Of a stretch of 64,000 bases of DNA, positions 36,724 to 45,225 are shown piece by piece (position 1 is the stretch's first letter; every line of letters starts with the position of its first letter). The translations under genes were made by a program, and so were the position numbers. This DNA comes from Crocinitomicaceae bacterium (GTDB lineage: Bacteria > Bacteroidota > Bacteroidia > Flavobacteriales_D > Crocinitomicaceae). The notes under the pieces are model-generated. The model was not told where the DNA came from, searched no databases, and saw only the letters and a program-made list of their open reading frames with translations. The stretch is taken from positions 40,332 through 104,331 of the forward strand of contig JAHEMR010000012.1 of NCBI GenBank assembly GCA_024643545.1, written 5' to 3'.

Positions 36724-36775
36724 GTTGTTGTAACAACGAAGCAAGGAAATGGTTCTTTTACCCGAATAATTTCAT

Positions 36776-37783
36776 TTACAGAAAACGCGATTTATCCAAG
36801 TTCAACCATTCCAAGGTCGAATTTGAAAAGATGTTTTCTTTGTCCTGAAGGGATAAGTCACTTTCTTCAATGAATTTCCCGATTTCCAAATCACCTAAAG
36901 GGAACGGATAATCTGAACCCAGACACACGCGCATGGATCCTTGCATTTTCAAGATGTATTTCAAGGCGTCGATGTCGTGCGTGATGCAGTCCACCCAGAA
37001 TTTCCCAACGTAATCACGTGGATTTACTTCGTTGTCAATCGCAACTAAGTCTGGACGACAATTGAATCCATGTTCGATTCTACCCAGTGTGGGAAGAAAA
37101 GACCCACCGGCATGAGAGAAACACACACGTAAGTTTGGTAAGCGTTCCAAAACACCACCAAAAATCATCGAACAAGCGGCACGAGAGGTTTCTGCAGGCA
37201 TTCCCACTAACCAAGGAAGCCAGTATTTTTTCATGCTGTCAAATCCCATCATTTGCCACGGGTGAATCATTACCGCCATTCCCAAGCGTTCACAAGCTTC
37301 AAAAATCGGAAAGAAGCGTTCCTCACTTAAATTCTCGTCGTTGATATTTGATCCAATCTGAATACCAACGTGTCCAATTGCTTTTGCGCGTTCCAATTCT
37401 TTGATCGCTAATTCGGTATCTTGCATCGGTATCGTTGCGAGTCCAATGTAATTTTTCGGGTATTTCGCTACCAATTCGGCAATGTGGTCGTTCAAGTATT
37501 CAGATAACTCTAAACCGTGCTTCGGTTCCGCCCAATAGGAGAACAAGACCGGAATCGTACAAACGACTTGTGTTTGCGTTTGAAATTGCTCGTATTCGCC
37601 TAAGCGCAAGTCTTCGTCCCAGCAGTTTTCTTTGATGCGTCTAAAAAACTGTCCACCTTGCATCATATCTGCACTTCGGTCCTCATTGTGATTCAAGTAA
37701 ATGAATTTCCCGTAGCCAAATTTCTCCGTCCAATTGGGCAAGTTTTTCGGAATGATGTGCGAGTGCATGTCGATTTTCAGCAT
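36776..37783 (-). CDS. Amidohydrolase, ACMSD-like decarboxylase
   Basis: A 335-residue metal-dependent hydrolase/decarboxylase resembling 2-amino-3-carboxymuconate-6-semialdehyde decarboxylase of tryptophan (kynurenine) or 2-nitrobenzoate breakdown. The HxH metal motif is DMHSHIIPKNLPNW near residues 5-18, then a metal His in MIHPWQMMG, FSHAGGSFLPTLGR and the metal Asp in LGSDYPFPLGD. Other kynurenine genes are not nearby. The upstream region, including the first four codons (MLKI), is duplicated at 39.7 kb. A TATCTTCG box (one mismatch) is at 37801-37808. Confidence 0.88.
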   Translation of the reverse strand: MLKIDMHSHIIPKNLPNWTEKFGYGKFIYLNHNEDRSADMMQGGQFFRRIKENCWDEDLRLGEYEQFQTQTQVVCTIPVLFSYWAEPKHGLELSEYLNDHIAELVAKYPKNYIGLATIPMQDTELAIKELERAKAIGHVGIQIGSNINDENLSEERFFPIFEACERLGMAVMIHPWQMMGFDSMKKYWLPWLVGMPAETSRAACSMIFGGVLERLPNLRVCFSHAGGSFLPTLGRIEHGFNCRPDLVAIDNEVNPRDYVGKFWVDCITHDIDALKYILKMQGSMRVCLGSDYPFPLGDLEIGKFIEESDLSLQDKENIFSNSTLEWLNLDKSRFL

Positions 37784-37905
37784 AGGTCAAATTTTGGTAA
37801 CGAAGATAAGTAAAATGTGATTAGGTCTAAAGTTGCCGTTTCGGTTTGATTCAAAATAAGAAATGAAAAAAAATGTGGTGCACTTACCACACGGGTAGCA
37901 AGTTT
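37781..37905. repeat. Direct repeat, left copy
   Basis: Begins at the start codon of the ACMSD-like gene and runs into noncoding DNA. It matches 39719-39843 in the same orientation at roughly 85% with one single-base indel. In this copy the T9SS-like frame is interrupted (KKNVVHLPHG then stop). Confidence 0.85.
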
Positions 37906-37938
37906 GTTCGTTTTATTATTGTAACTTAGTTAATAAGG

Positions 37939-37946
37939 TAAGTTTG
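37939..37946 (+). promoter_or_regulatory. -7 box TAAGTTTG with TTG 17 bp upstream, before the cargo gene at 38003
   Basis: TAAGTTTG with TTG at 37919-37921. The box overlaps a small inverted repeat GTTTG-TTT-CAAAC. Leader length would be about 53 nt. Confidence 0.45.
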
Positions 37947-38002
37947 TTTCAAACATATCGATAAATTATTTAAAAAAGCCCAAAACAATCCTTTAAATCT
38001 CA

Positions 38003-39685
38003 ATGATTGAACGAATAATTTATTTTTTCTTATCAAGCATTTTGATATGTTCTTTTTCTTATTCTCAAGATTTATTATCTGTTGAATGGCAAAAGGTTGT
38101 ATGCTCTGATGGCTACATAGATCATGTTTATTCAATATGCAATGACACGAATGGCAACACGTTCACACTAGGAAGTTTTGAAAATAAGGCAAATTGTTTG
38201 GGAGATAGTGTAGATGAAAGTTTAGGAAATTATTTTGTCACTAAACAGAATTCAAACGGCGATAAACTCTTTGTAAAAAATATTGGTGGAACGAATAGTT
38301 TTACTTTTGGTGACATTCAAGTCTGTGATAACGGTGATCTCGTTTTTGGTCTTTGCTTCAAATCCAACTTTTATTTAGATGGAGACTCAATTGCCTATTC
38401 AGATAACTGGAGTAGCATTATTGTTAAACTTGATCAGAATTTTGTGCTAAAGTGGTTCAAAACATTCCCTTGTCTAAGTGCAACCTATATAGATCAAATA
38501 GTATTAGACGAAGATGAAAATATTTATGCGACAATCCAATTTCTAGGTTCGTTGTCAATTGACAACCAAGATTATCAACAACCTCAGGGTTACGGATCTG
38601 TTATAGTTAAACTTAATCCAATAGGAATAATCGAATGGACGCACCATTACAACTCCTACTACAACCTTACGACTCAAGTATTAAAAGTAGCAGAGAGTTG
38701 TAATTTATGTCCAAGTAATATTTTCATTTCTGGTTATGTTTTATTAAGTGACTCGATTTTTGTAGACGGAGTTTTTAAGGCTCAAAATAATAGTAAGTAT
38801 AATCAACATTTTTTTGTTTCAACCTTGAATGAGTTTGGAGATATTCTTCAAACAGAATTTCTTGAAGATGGAATTGGTAGTATTGCAGATCTCAATGTTT
38901 ATCAAAACCGAATATTCATAGCAGGAACTTATTTTGATACGGTAAGTTGGAACGGGACATTTGTTACACCATTTGACTATTCAAGTTGTTATTTGGGAGA
39001 ATTAAGTGAAGAACTTGATCTAATTGGTTTTGTTGATTTGCAAACGAACAAATCAGTTTATATGACAGGGTTCAATATTTCTAAAGAATTTGGATTCTTA
39101 ATATCTGGTGTTTTTGATGGTTATTTAAAGCTAAAATCCATCTCAATTCCATTGGCCAATCAATATGATAGAGGTTCCTTTATTGCTAGTTTAAATGATC
39201 AATTATTACTCAACGACCTCAAATACATTAAAGGTGGTGAATTCAATTTAAGACATCTTTCGGTTTTTCAAAATTATATTTCTGGAACCGCCGTTTTTGA
39301 ACATTCTTGTAATTTTCAAAACAGTATTTGTTTTTCTTGGAATGATGATATTTCATCGTTTCAAACAAAAGATTTAAAGCTACTTTCTGAATTTAATCCA
39401 ATTGTCTTTCCAGAATACCATGAACCGATTCCATTTTCAGTTGAAGTCTATCCGAATCCATTTTTCACCTCCTTCAAATTTAAATTCAGTGAAAAAATTG
39501 ATTCAAATTCAATAAAAATGACAGACGCGGCAGGACAACTTTGCAGGGATATTGTCATTACTGAAATGAATGACAATGAAATGATATTTGATGCGATTGG
39601 TCTTTCGCCGGGTCTTTACTTCGTGAATTTTCTTACAAGCAATAACTATAATGCAACTTATAAACTGATTAAGTTACACGATTGA
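38003..39685 (+). CDS. Secreted T9SS cargo protein with beta-propeller-like repeats
   Basis: A 560-residue exported protein. The signal peptide is MIERIIYFFLSSILICSFSYSQ (about residues 1-22). The body has repeated blades with the pattern 'xGDSI.ys......iivKLd.ng...W.k.f', for example FYLDGDSIAY, SIIVKLDQNFVLKWFKTF and SVIVKLNPIGIIEWTHHY, suggesting a beta-propeller of the SBBP/PQQ-like kind. The sorting domain starts VYPNPFFTSFKFKF and ends LSPGLYFVNF. Function unknown. The gene is flanked by two copies of a 125 bp direct repeat, which suggests it arrived or was bracketed by a duplication event. Confidence 0.8.
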   Translation: MIERIIYFFLSSILICSFSYSQDLLSVEWQKVVCSDGYIDHVYSICNDTNGNTFTLGSFENKANCLGDSVDESLGNYFVTKQNSNGDKLFVKNIGGTNSFTFGDIQVCDNGDLVFGLCFKSNFYLDGDSIAYSDNWSSIIVKLDQNFVLKWFKTFPCLSATYIDQIVLDEDENIYATIQFLGSLSIDNQDYQQPQGYGSVIVKLNPIGIIEWTHHYNSYYNLTTQVLKVAESCNLCPSNIFISGYVLLSDSIFVDGVFKAQNNSKYNQHFFVSTLNEFGDILQTEFLEDGIGSIADLNVYQNRIFIAGTYFDTVSWNGTFVTPFDYSSCYLGELSEELDLIGFVDLQTNKSVYMTGFNISKEFGFLISGVFDGYLKLKSISIPLANQYDRGSFIASLNDQLLLNDLKYIKGGEFNLRHLSVFQNYISGTAVFEHSCNFQNSICFSWNDDISSFQTKDLKLLSEFNPIVFPEYHEPIPFSVEVYPNPFFTSFKFKFSEKIDSNSIKMTDAAGQLCRDIVITEMNDNEMIFDAIGLSPGLYFVNFLTSNNYNATYKLIKLHD

Positions 39686-39718
39686 TTAGAAACACGGAAT
39701 TGTTGATGCTATTTTTAG

Positions 39719-39843
39719 CATAGGTCAAAATTTGTTAGCGAAGATAAGGAAAATGTGATTAGGACTAAAGGTGCCGTTCCTGTTTGACTCAAAGAAGAAA
39801 TGAAAAAAATTGTGGTGCACTCACTACACGGGCAGGAACTTTT
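39719..39843. repeat. Direct repeat, right copy
   Basis: Second copy of the 37781-37905 sequence. Read on the minus strand it even keeps ATG CTA AAA ATA (MLKI) of the ACMSD-like gene before diverging. In this copy the embedded frame is open and continues into a T9SS domain fragment. Confidence 0.85.
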
Positions 39844-39961
39844 TACGTTTAATAATTTGGAAACCAATCAATTTGAGTTAAATTTACCAAAAGGGCTGTA
39901 CTTCATAGATGTAGTACTTAAATCAGGAAACCATGAAACACTTCAAGTCATCATCCTTTAG
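39800..39961 (+). pseudogene. T9SS sorting-domain fragment (53 codons)
   Basis: Reads KIVVHSLHGQELFTF, then FELNLPKGLYFIDVVL and KSGNHETLQVII, the second half of a T9SS type A domain (i-v-y-s-l-.-G-q-e-l ... GLYFIDV ... k-.-.-i). It has an ATG but no signal peptide or passenger. It begins inside the right direct repeat and overlaps the next gene's first 29 bp in another frame. The left repeat carries a stop-interrupted version. Confidence 0.65.
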
Positions 39962-40955
39962 ATTTACGCTGCTTTTTCTTTTTTGGCAGGTTTTCACTCC
40001 CTTGCATGCTCAGGAAAATTTGATACTTAATCCTTCAGTAGAGGAAATGCTAGCGGTGGACACCAATAGTTTTCAGAAGTTTTTATTTGATGTTTGTCCT
40101 AATTGGTGGGATCCGTATGGAAATGCGATTGGAAATACTGTGGATTTTTATTCTGAGATATACGGCACGATTCCAAATTGTTTAATTGGTTACCAAAATT
40201 CCTTGAATGGAAAAAATTATTTCGGTCTATATCTACATGATCGAGAAACCCTTTTTAATGACACATGTTATTTCTGTGAAATGGAATATGCAGGAGGTCT
40301 TTTATCTCAGAATCTAGTAAATGCTAAATCCTATCGTTTTGATTTTTATTTGAGTAAGGCTGAAAAAAGCACATTGAATTCCAATGCCCTTGATGTCCTC
40401 ATGTTGTATGATACCATTGTTGATGTGAAAAATTATCAATCCTATGGCTATAAAATTTGGTCTGAACAAGAGCCGATGGCAGATACCACCAATTGGCAAC
40501 ACGTGAATGTCTGTTTTCAAGCTAATGGGGGTGAGAAAGCATTTGCACTAGGTAATTTTCATGAGTACGATTCCATTAAAATCACCTATAAAGCTTATTT
40601 TGATGGCAGTAATTTTTCAGCATTGGATTATCGACTATTCGATAATTTCTCTTTACAAGAAGTAGCGACTTGTACCACGATACCGCAAAGCACGATTGTA
40701 CTGGAAGAATTGCACGTTCTTGGGAATCCATCAACAGGAAATCAGTTTACTTCCTTAGAAATGAAAATTGCTGAAGGTTCAACCGGTAATTTGAGTATTT
40801 ATGATAGTGCTGGTAGACTATTGGTTCAAAAGACCCTGCAAGGTCCAAGTGCAACTTACACTTTTGAAGGATTTGCTTACGGCTTATATCAGTATCACTT
40901 TTCTACCAGTTTGGGGTATCAATCGAATGGGAAAGTGTTGGTGATTGGGGAATAA
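39933..40955 (+). CDS. Secreted T9SS cargo protein with N-terminal NLILNPSVEE domain
   Basis: A 340-residue exported protein. After the signal peptide (ends PLHAQ, about residue 26) comes NLILNPSVEEML, the opening of a Bacteroidota carbohydrate-binding-like jelly roll often found before OmpA or sorting domains; CPNWWDPYGNAIGNTVDFY follows. The domain runs to about residue 240 (DYRLFDNFSLQEV). The C-terminal T9SS domain starts LHVLGNPSTGNQF and ends YGLYQYHFSTS. Its start lies within an older sorting-domain fragment. Function unknown; a surface binding protein is plausible. Confidence 0.78.
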   Translation: MKHFKSSSFRFTLLFLFWQVFTPLHAQENLILNPSVEEMLAVDTNSFQKFLFDVCPNWWDPYGNAIGNTVDFYSEIYGTIPNCLIGYQNSLNGKNYFGLYLHDRETLFNDTCYFCEMEYAGGLLSQNLVNAKSYRFDFYLSKAEKSTLNSNALDVLMLYDTIVDVKNYQSYGYKIWSEQEPMADTTNWQHVNVCFQANGGEKAFALGNFHEYDSIKITYKAYFDGSNFSALDYRLFDNFSLQEVATCTTIPQSTIVLEELHVLGNPSTGNQFTSLEMKIAEGSTGNLSIYDSAGRLLVQKTLQGPSATYTFEGFAYGLYQYHFSTSLGYQSNGKVLVIGE

Positions 40956-40981
40956 AACTCGAAGTTGATATCAGGGCTTAT

Positions 40982-41464
40982 CTATACGTTCAACTCCATC
41001 ACATAATCATCCATAAAAAAGCCATGTCCGATGTCAAATTTCTCTTCTTTTCTAACGATGAATCCAAGTTTGTCGTAAAAGAATTTTGCCTTGTTTGCTC
41101 GGTTGACTTGCAGAAATATGTGGGTGCAATTTTTAGCTTTTGCACGTTCAATGGCTTTGTCCATTAATTGTTTACCAGCGCCACTTCCTTGAATTTCCGG
41201 CAGGACATACACTTTGTTGACTTTTAATTCGTGTCCCGCTTGTTCTAGCGCGATAAAGCCGATGTCTGTGTTGTCTTTGGAAATCAGGTAGAATTCGTGT
41301 CCGTCTCGCCATTGCTGACTCAAGGTTTCTGTGGAGTACATCCAATTCAACATGAACTCCATTTGTTCAGTGCTGATGATGTCTGAGTAGGTATGAGGCC
41401 AAATGCGTCGTGCGAGGGTTTCTAGAATGTGTAATTCTGTTTGTTCAACAAAGCGAATTTCCAT
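40982..41464 (-). CDS. GNAT-family acetyltransferase
   Basis: A 160-residue GNAT enzyme. Acetyl-CoA motif A is VYVLPEIQGSGAGKQLMDKAI (quoted in part: LPEIQGSGAGKQLM, about residues 93-106), followed by LQVNRANKAKFFYDKLGF, the typical motif B. The acceptor is unknown. It starts 2 bp after the subtilase stop, so it belongs to the same transcript. Confidence 0.85.
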   Translation of the reverse strand: MEIRFVEQTELHILETLARRIWPHTYSDIISTEQMEFMLNWMYSTETLSQQWRDGHEFYLISKDNTDIGFIALEQAGHELKVNKVYVLPEIQGSGAGKQLMDKAIERAKAKNCTHIFLQVNRANKAKFFYDKLGFIVRKEEKFDIGHGFFMDDYVMELNV

Positions 41465-41466
41465 AC

Positions 41467-43647
41467 TTACTGTTTGATGAAGCGCTCTTGCTGGACTTTG
41501 CCGTCAATGATCAAGCGAATGAAGTATGTTCCAGCAGGAAGGTCTGAAACGTACAATTTCCCTTCGTAAATGTTCTTTTCATATAGGTTTCCTTCCATGT
41601 CGATGATTTCAGCCTTTTTTGGAAGTTCCACAATCGTGAAATGCAATTCGTTCATTACTGGATTTGGATACACGTTCCAATCAATGTCGTGTTTGACATT
41701 TTCCATCCCCATCGTTTGTAAAGCCAATTTCACCGCTGCATACGCATTGATTTTTCCTGCTCCCCAAATCGGACTTCCTTCAGCAGGAATGGTTCCAGTT
41801 AAATTATCCTGTCTTGCTGTCAACATGATGATTTCTTTCACCTGTCTTGCGGACAAATACGGATTCGCTTCAAGGATTAACGCAGAAACTCCCGCTACCA
41901 TCGGTGAGGCCATGGAAGTTCCAGACATTTTCGCAAAGTGATACGTTTTGTTGTTAAAACTAACATTGTCAACGGAGGAGAAAGTCGCATCCGTAAACGA
42001 AGACATGGCAGAAATCACCGCAACTCCAGGAGCTGCAATATCCGGTTTCATTTGTCCGTCGTAGCGTGGACCAACAGAAGAAAAGGAGGCAATTCCACCA
42101 CCAATCGGATTCCCACTTCCACTTAAGTACTGGGATGCATATGCAGCAACACTGATGACATCTTCGGAACACGATGGTTCACTGATTCCATTAAGGTTAT
42201 CACCTGCAATGGAACCTCCGTAGGAAAAGGAAAATGGCATTCCCCAATTCCCAACATCATTCGAAAGTTCAGTGACATTCCAATAATGAACGGTTCCGGT
42301 ATCAGCTTTCGATTTTAATAGCACACGAAGTGCCGTATTGGTGTTTTTCACACGTAAACGCATTTGTGGTCTTCCGTTCAATGGATGTGCAGCATCCGCA
42401 GTGATGTTAAACCAAATGGTGTCATTTCCAGTTACTAAAAAGGAATCGATGTAATTGGTGACAGTTGCTGTATTGTAAAACGGACTTTCAACGAGCGTGT
42501 TTCCAGCGTTATTCGTGATGATTAACCCGTTTTCGAATGAGTTTCCAGCTTCACCCCAGGCATGAATGCTCTGTCCCCACATGTTCGCATTTGCAGTGTA
42601 AGAATAAAACTCGATCCTTGACTTAAACTGGTCTTGGTTAAAGGTTTTTTTAATGTGGAAATTGACGTTTCCATTGTTTCCTCCTGAATTTGCAAACACA
42701 ACTCCTAGATCTGTATATGCCGTAATTGCTTGACTCAGAATGGAGGTTCCGTCTAACGTTCCGAAATGGTAAAGTCCCCAAGACATGTTGATCACCAATC
42801 GTTTTCCATCCGCTTGTGCTTTTTGGTACATCCATTCCCACGCGTCAAGCACTGCTGCTTCATCCACTAAAAAGGTAACAAATAAGAAGTTTGCGTCAAA
42901 TGCTACACCTTTGTATGGCGTACCAGCGCCGCCACCACCTGCAATACAAGAAACGTGTGTTCCGTGCGTCGCATACGAATAGATATTGGCTGTGTCACTT
43001 CCCGCAGTCAACAAATCATTCCAGTTTGAATATTCAGTGCCATAGGCAAATCCTTGTGGATGTGGTCCACTCGTTTTATATTGGTCCCACGCAGCCACTA
43101 TGCGCGATTGCTGCATCGACGTATCGTAAAAAACGGGAGATGTGTAATCAAATCCCCAGTCTGTAACGCCAATGTACACGTCTTTTCCAGAATATCCTTG
43201 TGGAAGTCCAATTCCTTGGTGCACACTATCTGCATGCATGTCTACGATGGCTTTGTCCAGTGAATTGTGGATTTTCGAAGCAATTTCCAAGTAGCTTAGT
43301 CCTTTCATCGTTGAAAGTTGACTCGTTTTCGTTAATGGAACTTTGATGCTCACTAAATTGGCAATTGGTTTACCAACGATGCATTGTTTTTTGATTAATT
43401 CCGAACGGTCAAATCCATCTGAAACCTTCCCTAAAAAGGATAAATAGTACGTGCCGTTTATGTTGTAAATTGGATAACGGGAAATGAGGTCCGGATGCAC
43501 CTCACCTTTGTTAACCATCAATTGCTGTTGTATCTTTTGTAAATCTATTCGATTGCTGGCACTCATTTTCACTTGTCCATGCAACGAAAGACTATTGCAT
43601 AGAAAAGAAAGGAGTACAAGGAAAAAGTAGTTTTTTAATCTCACCAT
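41467..43647 (-). CDS. Secreted subtilisin-like serine protease (S8) with T9SS sorting domain
   Basis: A 726-residue exported protease. The signal peptide (about residues 1-25, ending LHGQ) is followed by a propeptide-like region, then the catalytic triad: Asp163 in GVTDWGFDY, His231 in HGTHVSC, Ser578 in SGTSMASP. A beta-rich insertion of about 200 residues (about 320-500) separates His and Ser. The T9SS domain begins VYPNPVMNELHFTI and ends GTYFIRLIIDG. The start was set at the ATG at 43647; the TTG two codons upstream lies inside the TATATTTG promoter box. The mRNA is predicted leaderless. Confidence 0.9.
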   Translation of the reverse strand: MVRLKNYFFLVLLSFLCNSLSLHGQVKMSASNRIDLQKIQQQLMVNKGEVHPDLISRYPIYNINGTYYLSFLGKVSDGFDRSELIKKQCIVGKPIANLVSIKVPLTKTSQLSTMKGLSYLEIASKIHNSLDKAIVDMHADSVHQGIGLPQGYSGKDVYIGVTDWGFDYTSPVFYDTSMQQSRIVAAWDQYKTSGPHPQGFAYGTEYSNWNDLLTAGSDTANIYSYATHGTHVSCIAGGGGAGTPYKGVAFDANFLFVTFLVDEAAVLDAWEWMYQKAQADGKRLVINMSWGLYHFGTLDGTSILSQAITAYTDLGVVFANSGGNNGNVNFHIKKTFNQDQFKSRIEFYSYTANANMWGQSIHAWGEAGNSFENGLIITNNAGNTLVESPFYNTATVTNYIDSFLVTGNDTIWFNITADAAHPLNGRPQMRLRVKNTNTALRVLLKSKADTGTVHYWNVTELSNDVGNWGMPFSFSYGGSIAGDNLNGISEPSCSEDVISVAAYASQYLSGSGNPIGGGIASFSSVGPRYDGQMKPDIAAPGVAVISAMSSFTDATFSSVDNVSFNNKTYHFAKMSGTSMASPMVAGVSALILEANPYLSARQVKEIIMLTARQDNLTGTIPAEGSPIWGAGKINAYAAVKLALQTMGMENVKHDIDWNVYPNPVMNELHFTIVELPKKAEIIDMEGNLYEKNIYEGKLYVSDLPAGTYFIRLIIDGKVQQERFIKQ

Positions 43648-43650
43648 TCT

Positions 43651-43658
43651 CAAATATA
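43651..43658 (-). promoter_or_regulatory. -7 box TATATTTG abutting the subtilase start
   Basis: TATATTTG on the minus strand ends 3 nt before the ATG at 43647, placing +1 on the start codon. Confidence 0.45.
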
Positions 43659-43733
43659 AGTATAATTGAGGCTGAGGAGACGTCTAGCTATAAATTCTAC
43701 CGAGCTTTTTATTCACGTAAAAATGTGAATAAA

Positions 43734-44366
43734 CTAAATGGTTTCGAATAGTTGTTCGTTTGTTTTACGAACCTTTGTGAGGTGTTGGTAGTTATCCTCT
43801 GTTGAACGAAATCCAATCGGACAAAGTAAAACGCTTTTTAGGTTTTTTTCTTCTAGGCCTAATAATTCGTCTAATTTTTTTGCGTTGAATCCTTCCATTG
43901 GTGTTGCATCCACACGAATGCTCGCACATGTATGAAGCAGTTGTCCCAACGCAATGTATGCTTGACGAACGTTCCATGGTTCTACGTCGCTATCTGGCAT
44001 TTTCAAGATGTTATTCTTTAAAAACTCACTGAATCCAGCAGCTCTCTCGGGTGGGGTATTTCGGATCCCGGTCACTAAATTCACGTGGTTATCGAGGTAT
44101 GACTCATCAATTGACTTGTGAGAGCAAATGATCAACAGGTGAGAGGCGTCGACAACTTGTCCTTGGTTATGTGCGATTTCTTTGATTTCCTCTCTTAATG
44201 CTGGACTAGAAACAAAAATAAATTTCAACGGTTGGATGCCATAAGCGGAGGGAGTCAGTCTCAAGGATTCCTTGATGATGTCCAGTTGCTCAGTTGAGAG
44301 TTTTTTGTTTGCGTCGTATTGCTTTACAGCATATCTCCAGTTTAAGTCTTCTACTATTTTTTTCAT
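43734..44366 (-). CDS. NAD(P)H-dependent nitroreductase-family flavoprotein
   Basis: A 210-residue FMN enzyme of the NfsB type. It opens with LNWRYAVKQYDANKKLS (the usual 'r.s.r.f' FMN-binding start), then LTPSAYGIQPLKFIFV, and the second FMN region ALGQLLHTCASIRVDATPMEGF and LLCPIGFRSTEDNY. Natural substrates may be quinones or other electrophiles. It lies 2 bp downstream of the pirin gene; both genes fit an oxidative or electrophile response, which is inference. Confidence 0.88.
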   Translation of the reverse strand: MKKIVEDLNWRYAVKQYDANKKLSTEQLDIIKESLRLTPSAYGIQPLKFIFVSSPALREEIKEIAHNQGQVVDASHLLIICSHKSIDESYLDNHVNLVTGIRNTPPERAAGFSEFLKNNILKMPDSDVEPWNVRQAYIALGQLLHTCASIRVDATPMEGFNAKKLDELLGLEEKNLKSVLLCPIGFRSTEDNYQHLTKVRKTNEQLFETI

Positions 44367-44368
44367 GT

Positions 44369-45082
44369 CTAAAATATCATTGGTACTTCTATAACTAGCA
44401 TTTGTCCTTTTTGTTTATTCCGAAGCACAATTTCTTTTGTATCCCAGATGCCAATAGCGTCTCTTTCATTTAAAAGTTCTTGCTCGATTTCAAATTGACC
44501 GTCAATGTTCATGAAGTACGCGCCATTACCTTCTCCTTTGATGGAGTAAGTAAGTGAGGTATTTTCTTCCATGCTGACAAGGTGAATCCAAGCGTTTTGA
44601 TGAATCCAAACACCTTCTTGATCCGCATTTGGGGAAACCAATTGCAGAAAGCGTTGTTCGGTATCCTTTAAGTCGTATGGTTTTTGCTCATAACGAGGCG
44701 TTACTCCTTGCTTATTTGGGAAAATCCATATTTGGAATAGGTTGATTTCTTCCTGTTGACTGGCATTCATTTCACTGTGGAAAATTCCTGTTCCGGCGGA
44801 CATCACTTGTACTTCTCCAGCTTTTACTACTTCGCTGAATCCCATGCTGTCTTGGTGACGCAAAGATCCACGTAGAGGAATGGTGATGATTTCCATGTTG
44901 TCGTGTGGGTGTTTTCCAAATCCCATCGATGGCGCAACGATGTCATCATTTAATACACGTAATGCACCAAAGTTGATTCTTTCAGGATTGTACCACTGTG
45001 CGAAACTAAAAGAGTGTTTAGCGTTCAACCACCCGTGGTTCGCATGGCCGCGACTTTGTGAAGAATGGAATACTTTTTTCAT
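44369..45082 (-). CDS. Pirin-family protein (YhaK/YhhW-like)
   Basis: A 237-residue bicupin. The motif HSFSFAQWYNPERINFGALRVLNDD near the N-terminus (quoted in part: FGALRVLNDD) and the metal-binding FGKHPHDNMEIITIPLRG with His-x-His, then AGEVQVMSAGTGIFHSE, are diagnostic of pirins; some members have quercetinase activity. The C-terminal cupin is less conserved. It is first gene of a two-gene unit with the nitroreductase and has a TACTTTTG promoter box at 45102. Confidence 0.9.
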   Translation of the reverse strand: MKKVFHSSQSRGHANHGWLNAKHSFSFAQWYNPERINFGALRVLNDDIVAPSMGFGKHPHDNMEIITIPLRGSLRHQDSMGFSEVVKAGEVQVMSAGTGIFHSEMNASQQEEINLFQIWIFPNKQGVTPRYEQKPYDLKDTEQRFLQLVSPNADQEGVWIHQNAWIHLVSMEENTSLTYSIKGEGNGAYFMNIDGQFEIEQELLNERDAIGIWDTKEIVLRNKQKGQMLVIEVPMIF

Positions 45083-45101
45083 GCTTGATCAATTGTTTGG
45101 A

Positions 45102-45109
45102 CAAAAGTA
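45102..45109 (-). promoter_or_regulatory. -7 box TACTTTTG before the pirin gene
   Basis: TACTTTTG on the minus strand, about 16 nt of leader before the ATG at 45082; no clear -33 element. Confidence 0.5.
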
Positions 45110-45182
45110 CGGACTATCCCGAGACGGATTCATCTTTCGTCGGTTTTCACGTAATTCAATAACCTGTGTTAATTCTTTTTTG

Positions 45183-45211
45183 TTGAAATGGAGCTTTGAG
45201 TCATAAATTTG
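45183..45211 (+). promoter_or_regulatory. Promoter TTG-N18-TAAATTTG before the SpmAB-like gene
   Basis: TTG at 45183-45185 and TAAATTTG at 45204-45211. It sets the start of the downstream gene at the ATG at 45226 rather than the TTG at 45196, which lies before the transcription start. Confidence 0.6.
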
Positions 45212-45225
45212 TAGATATTCGTTTT

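Noticed and set aside
37862..37897. Left repeat's MKKNVVHLPHG as a small gene
   Set aside because: It stops after 11 codons and is just the broken counterpart of the sorting-domain fragment in the right repeat.
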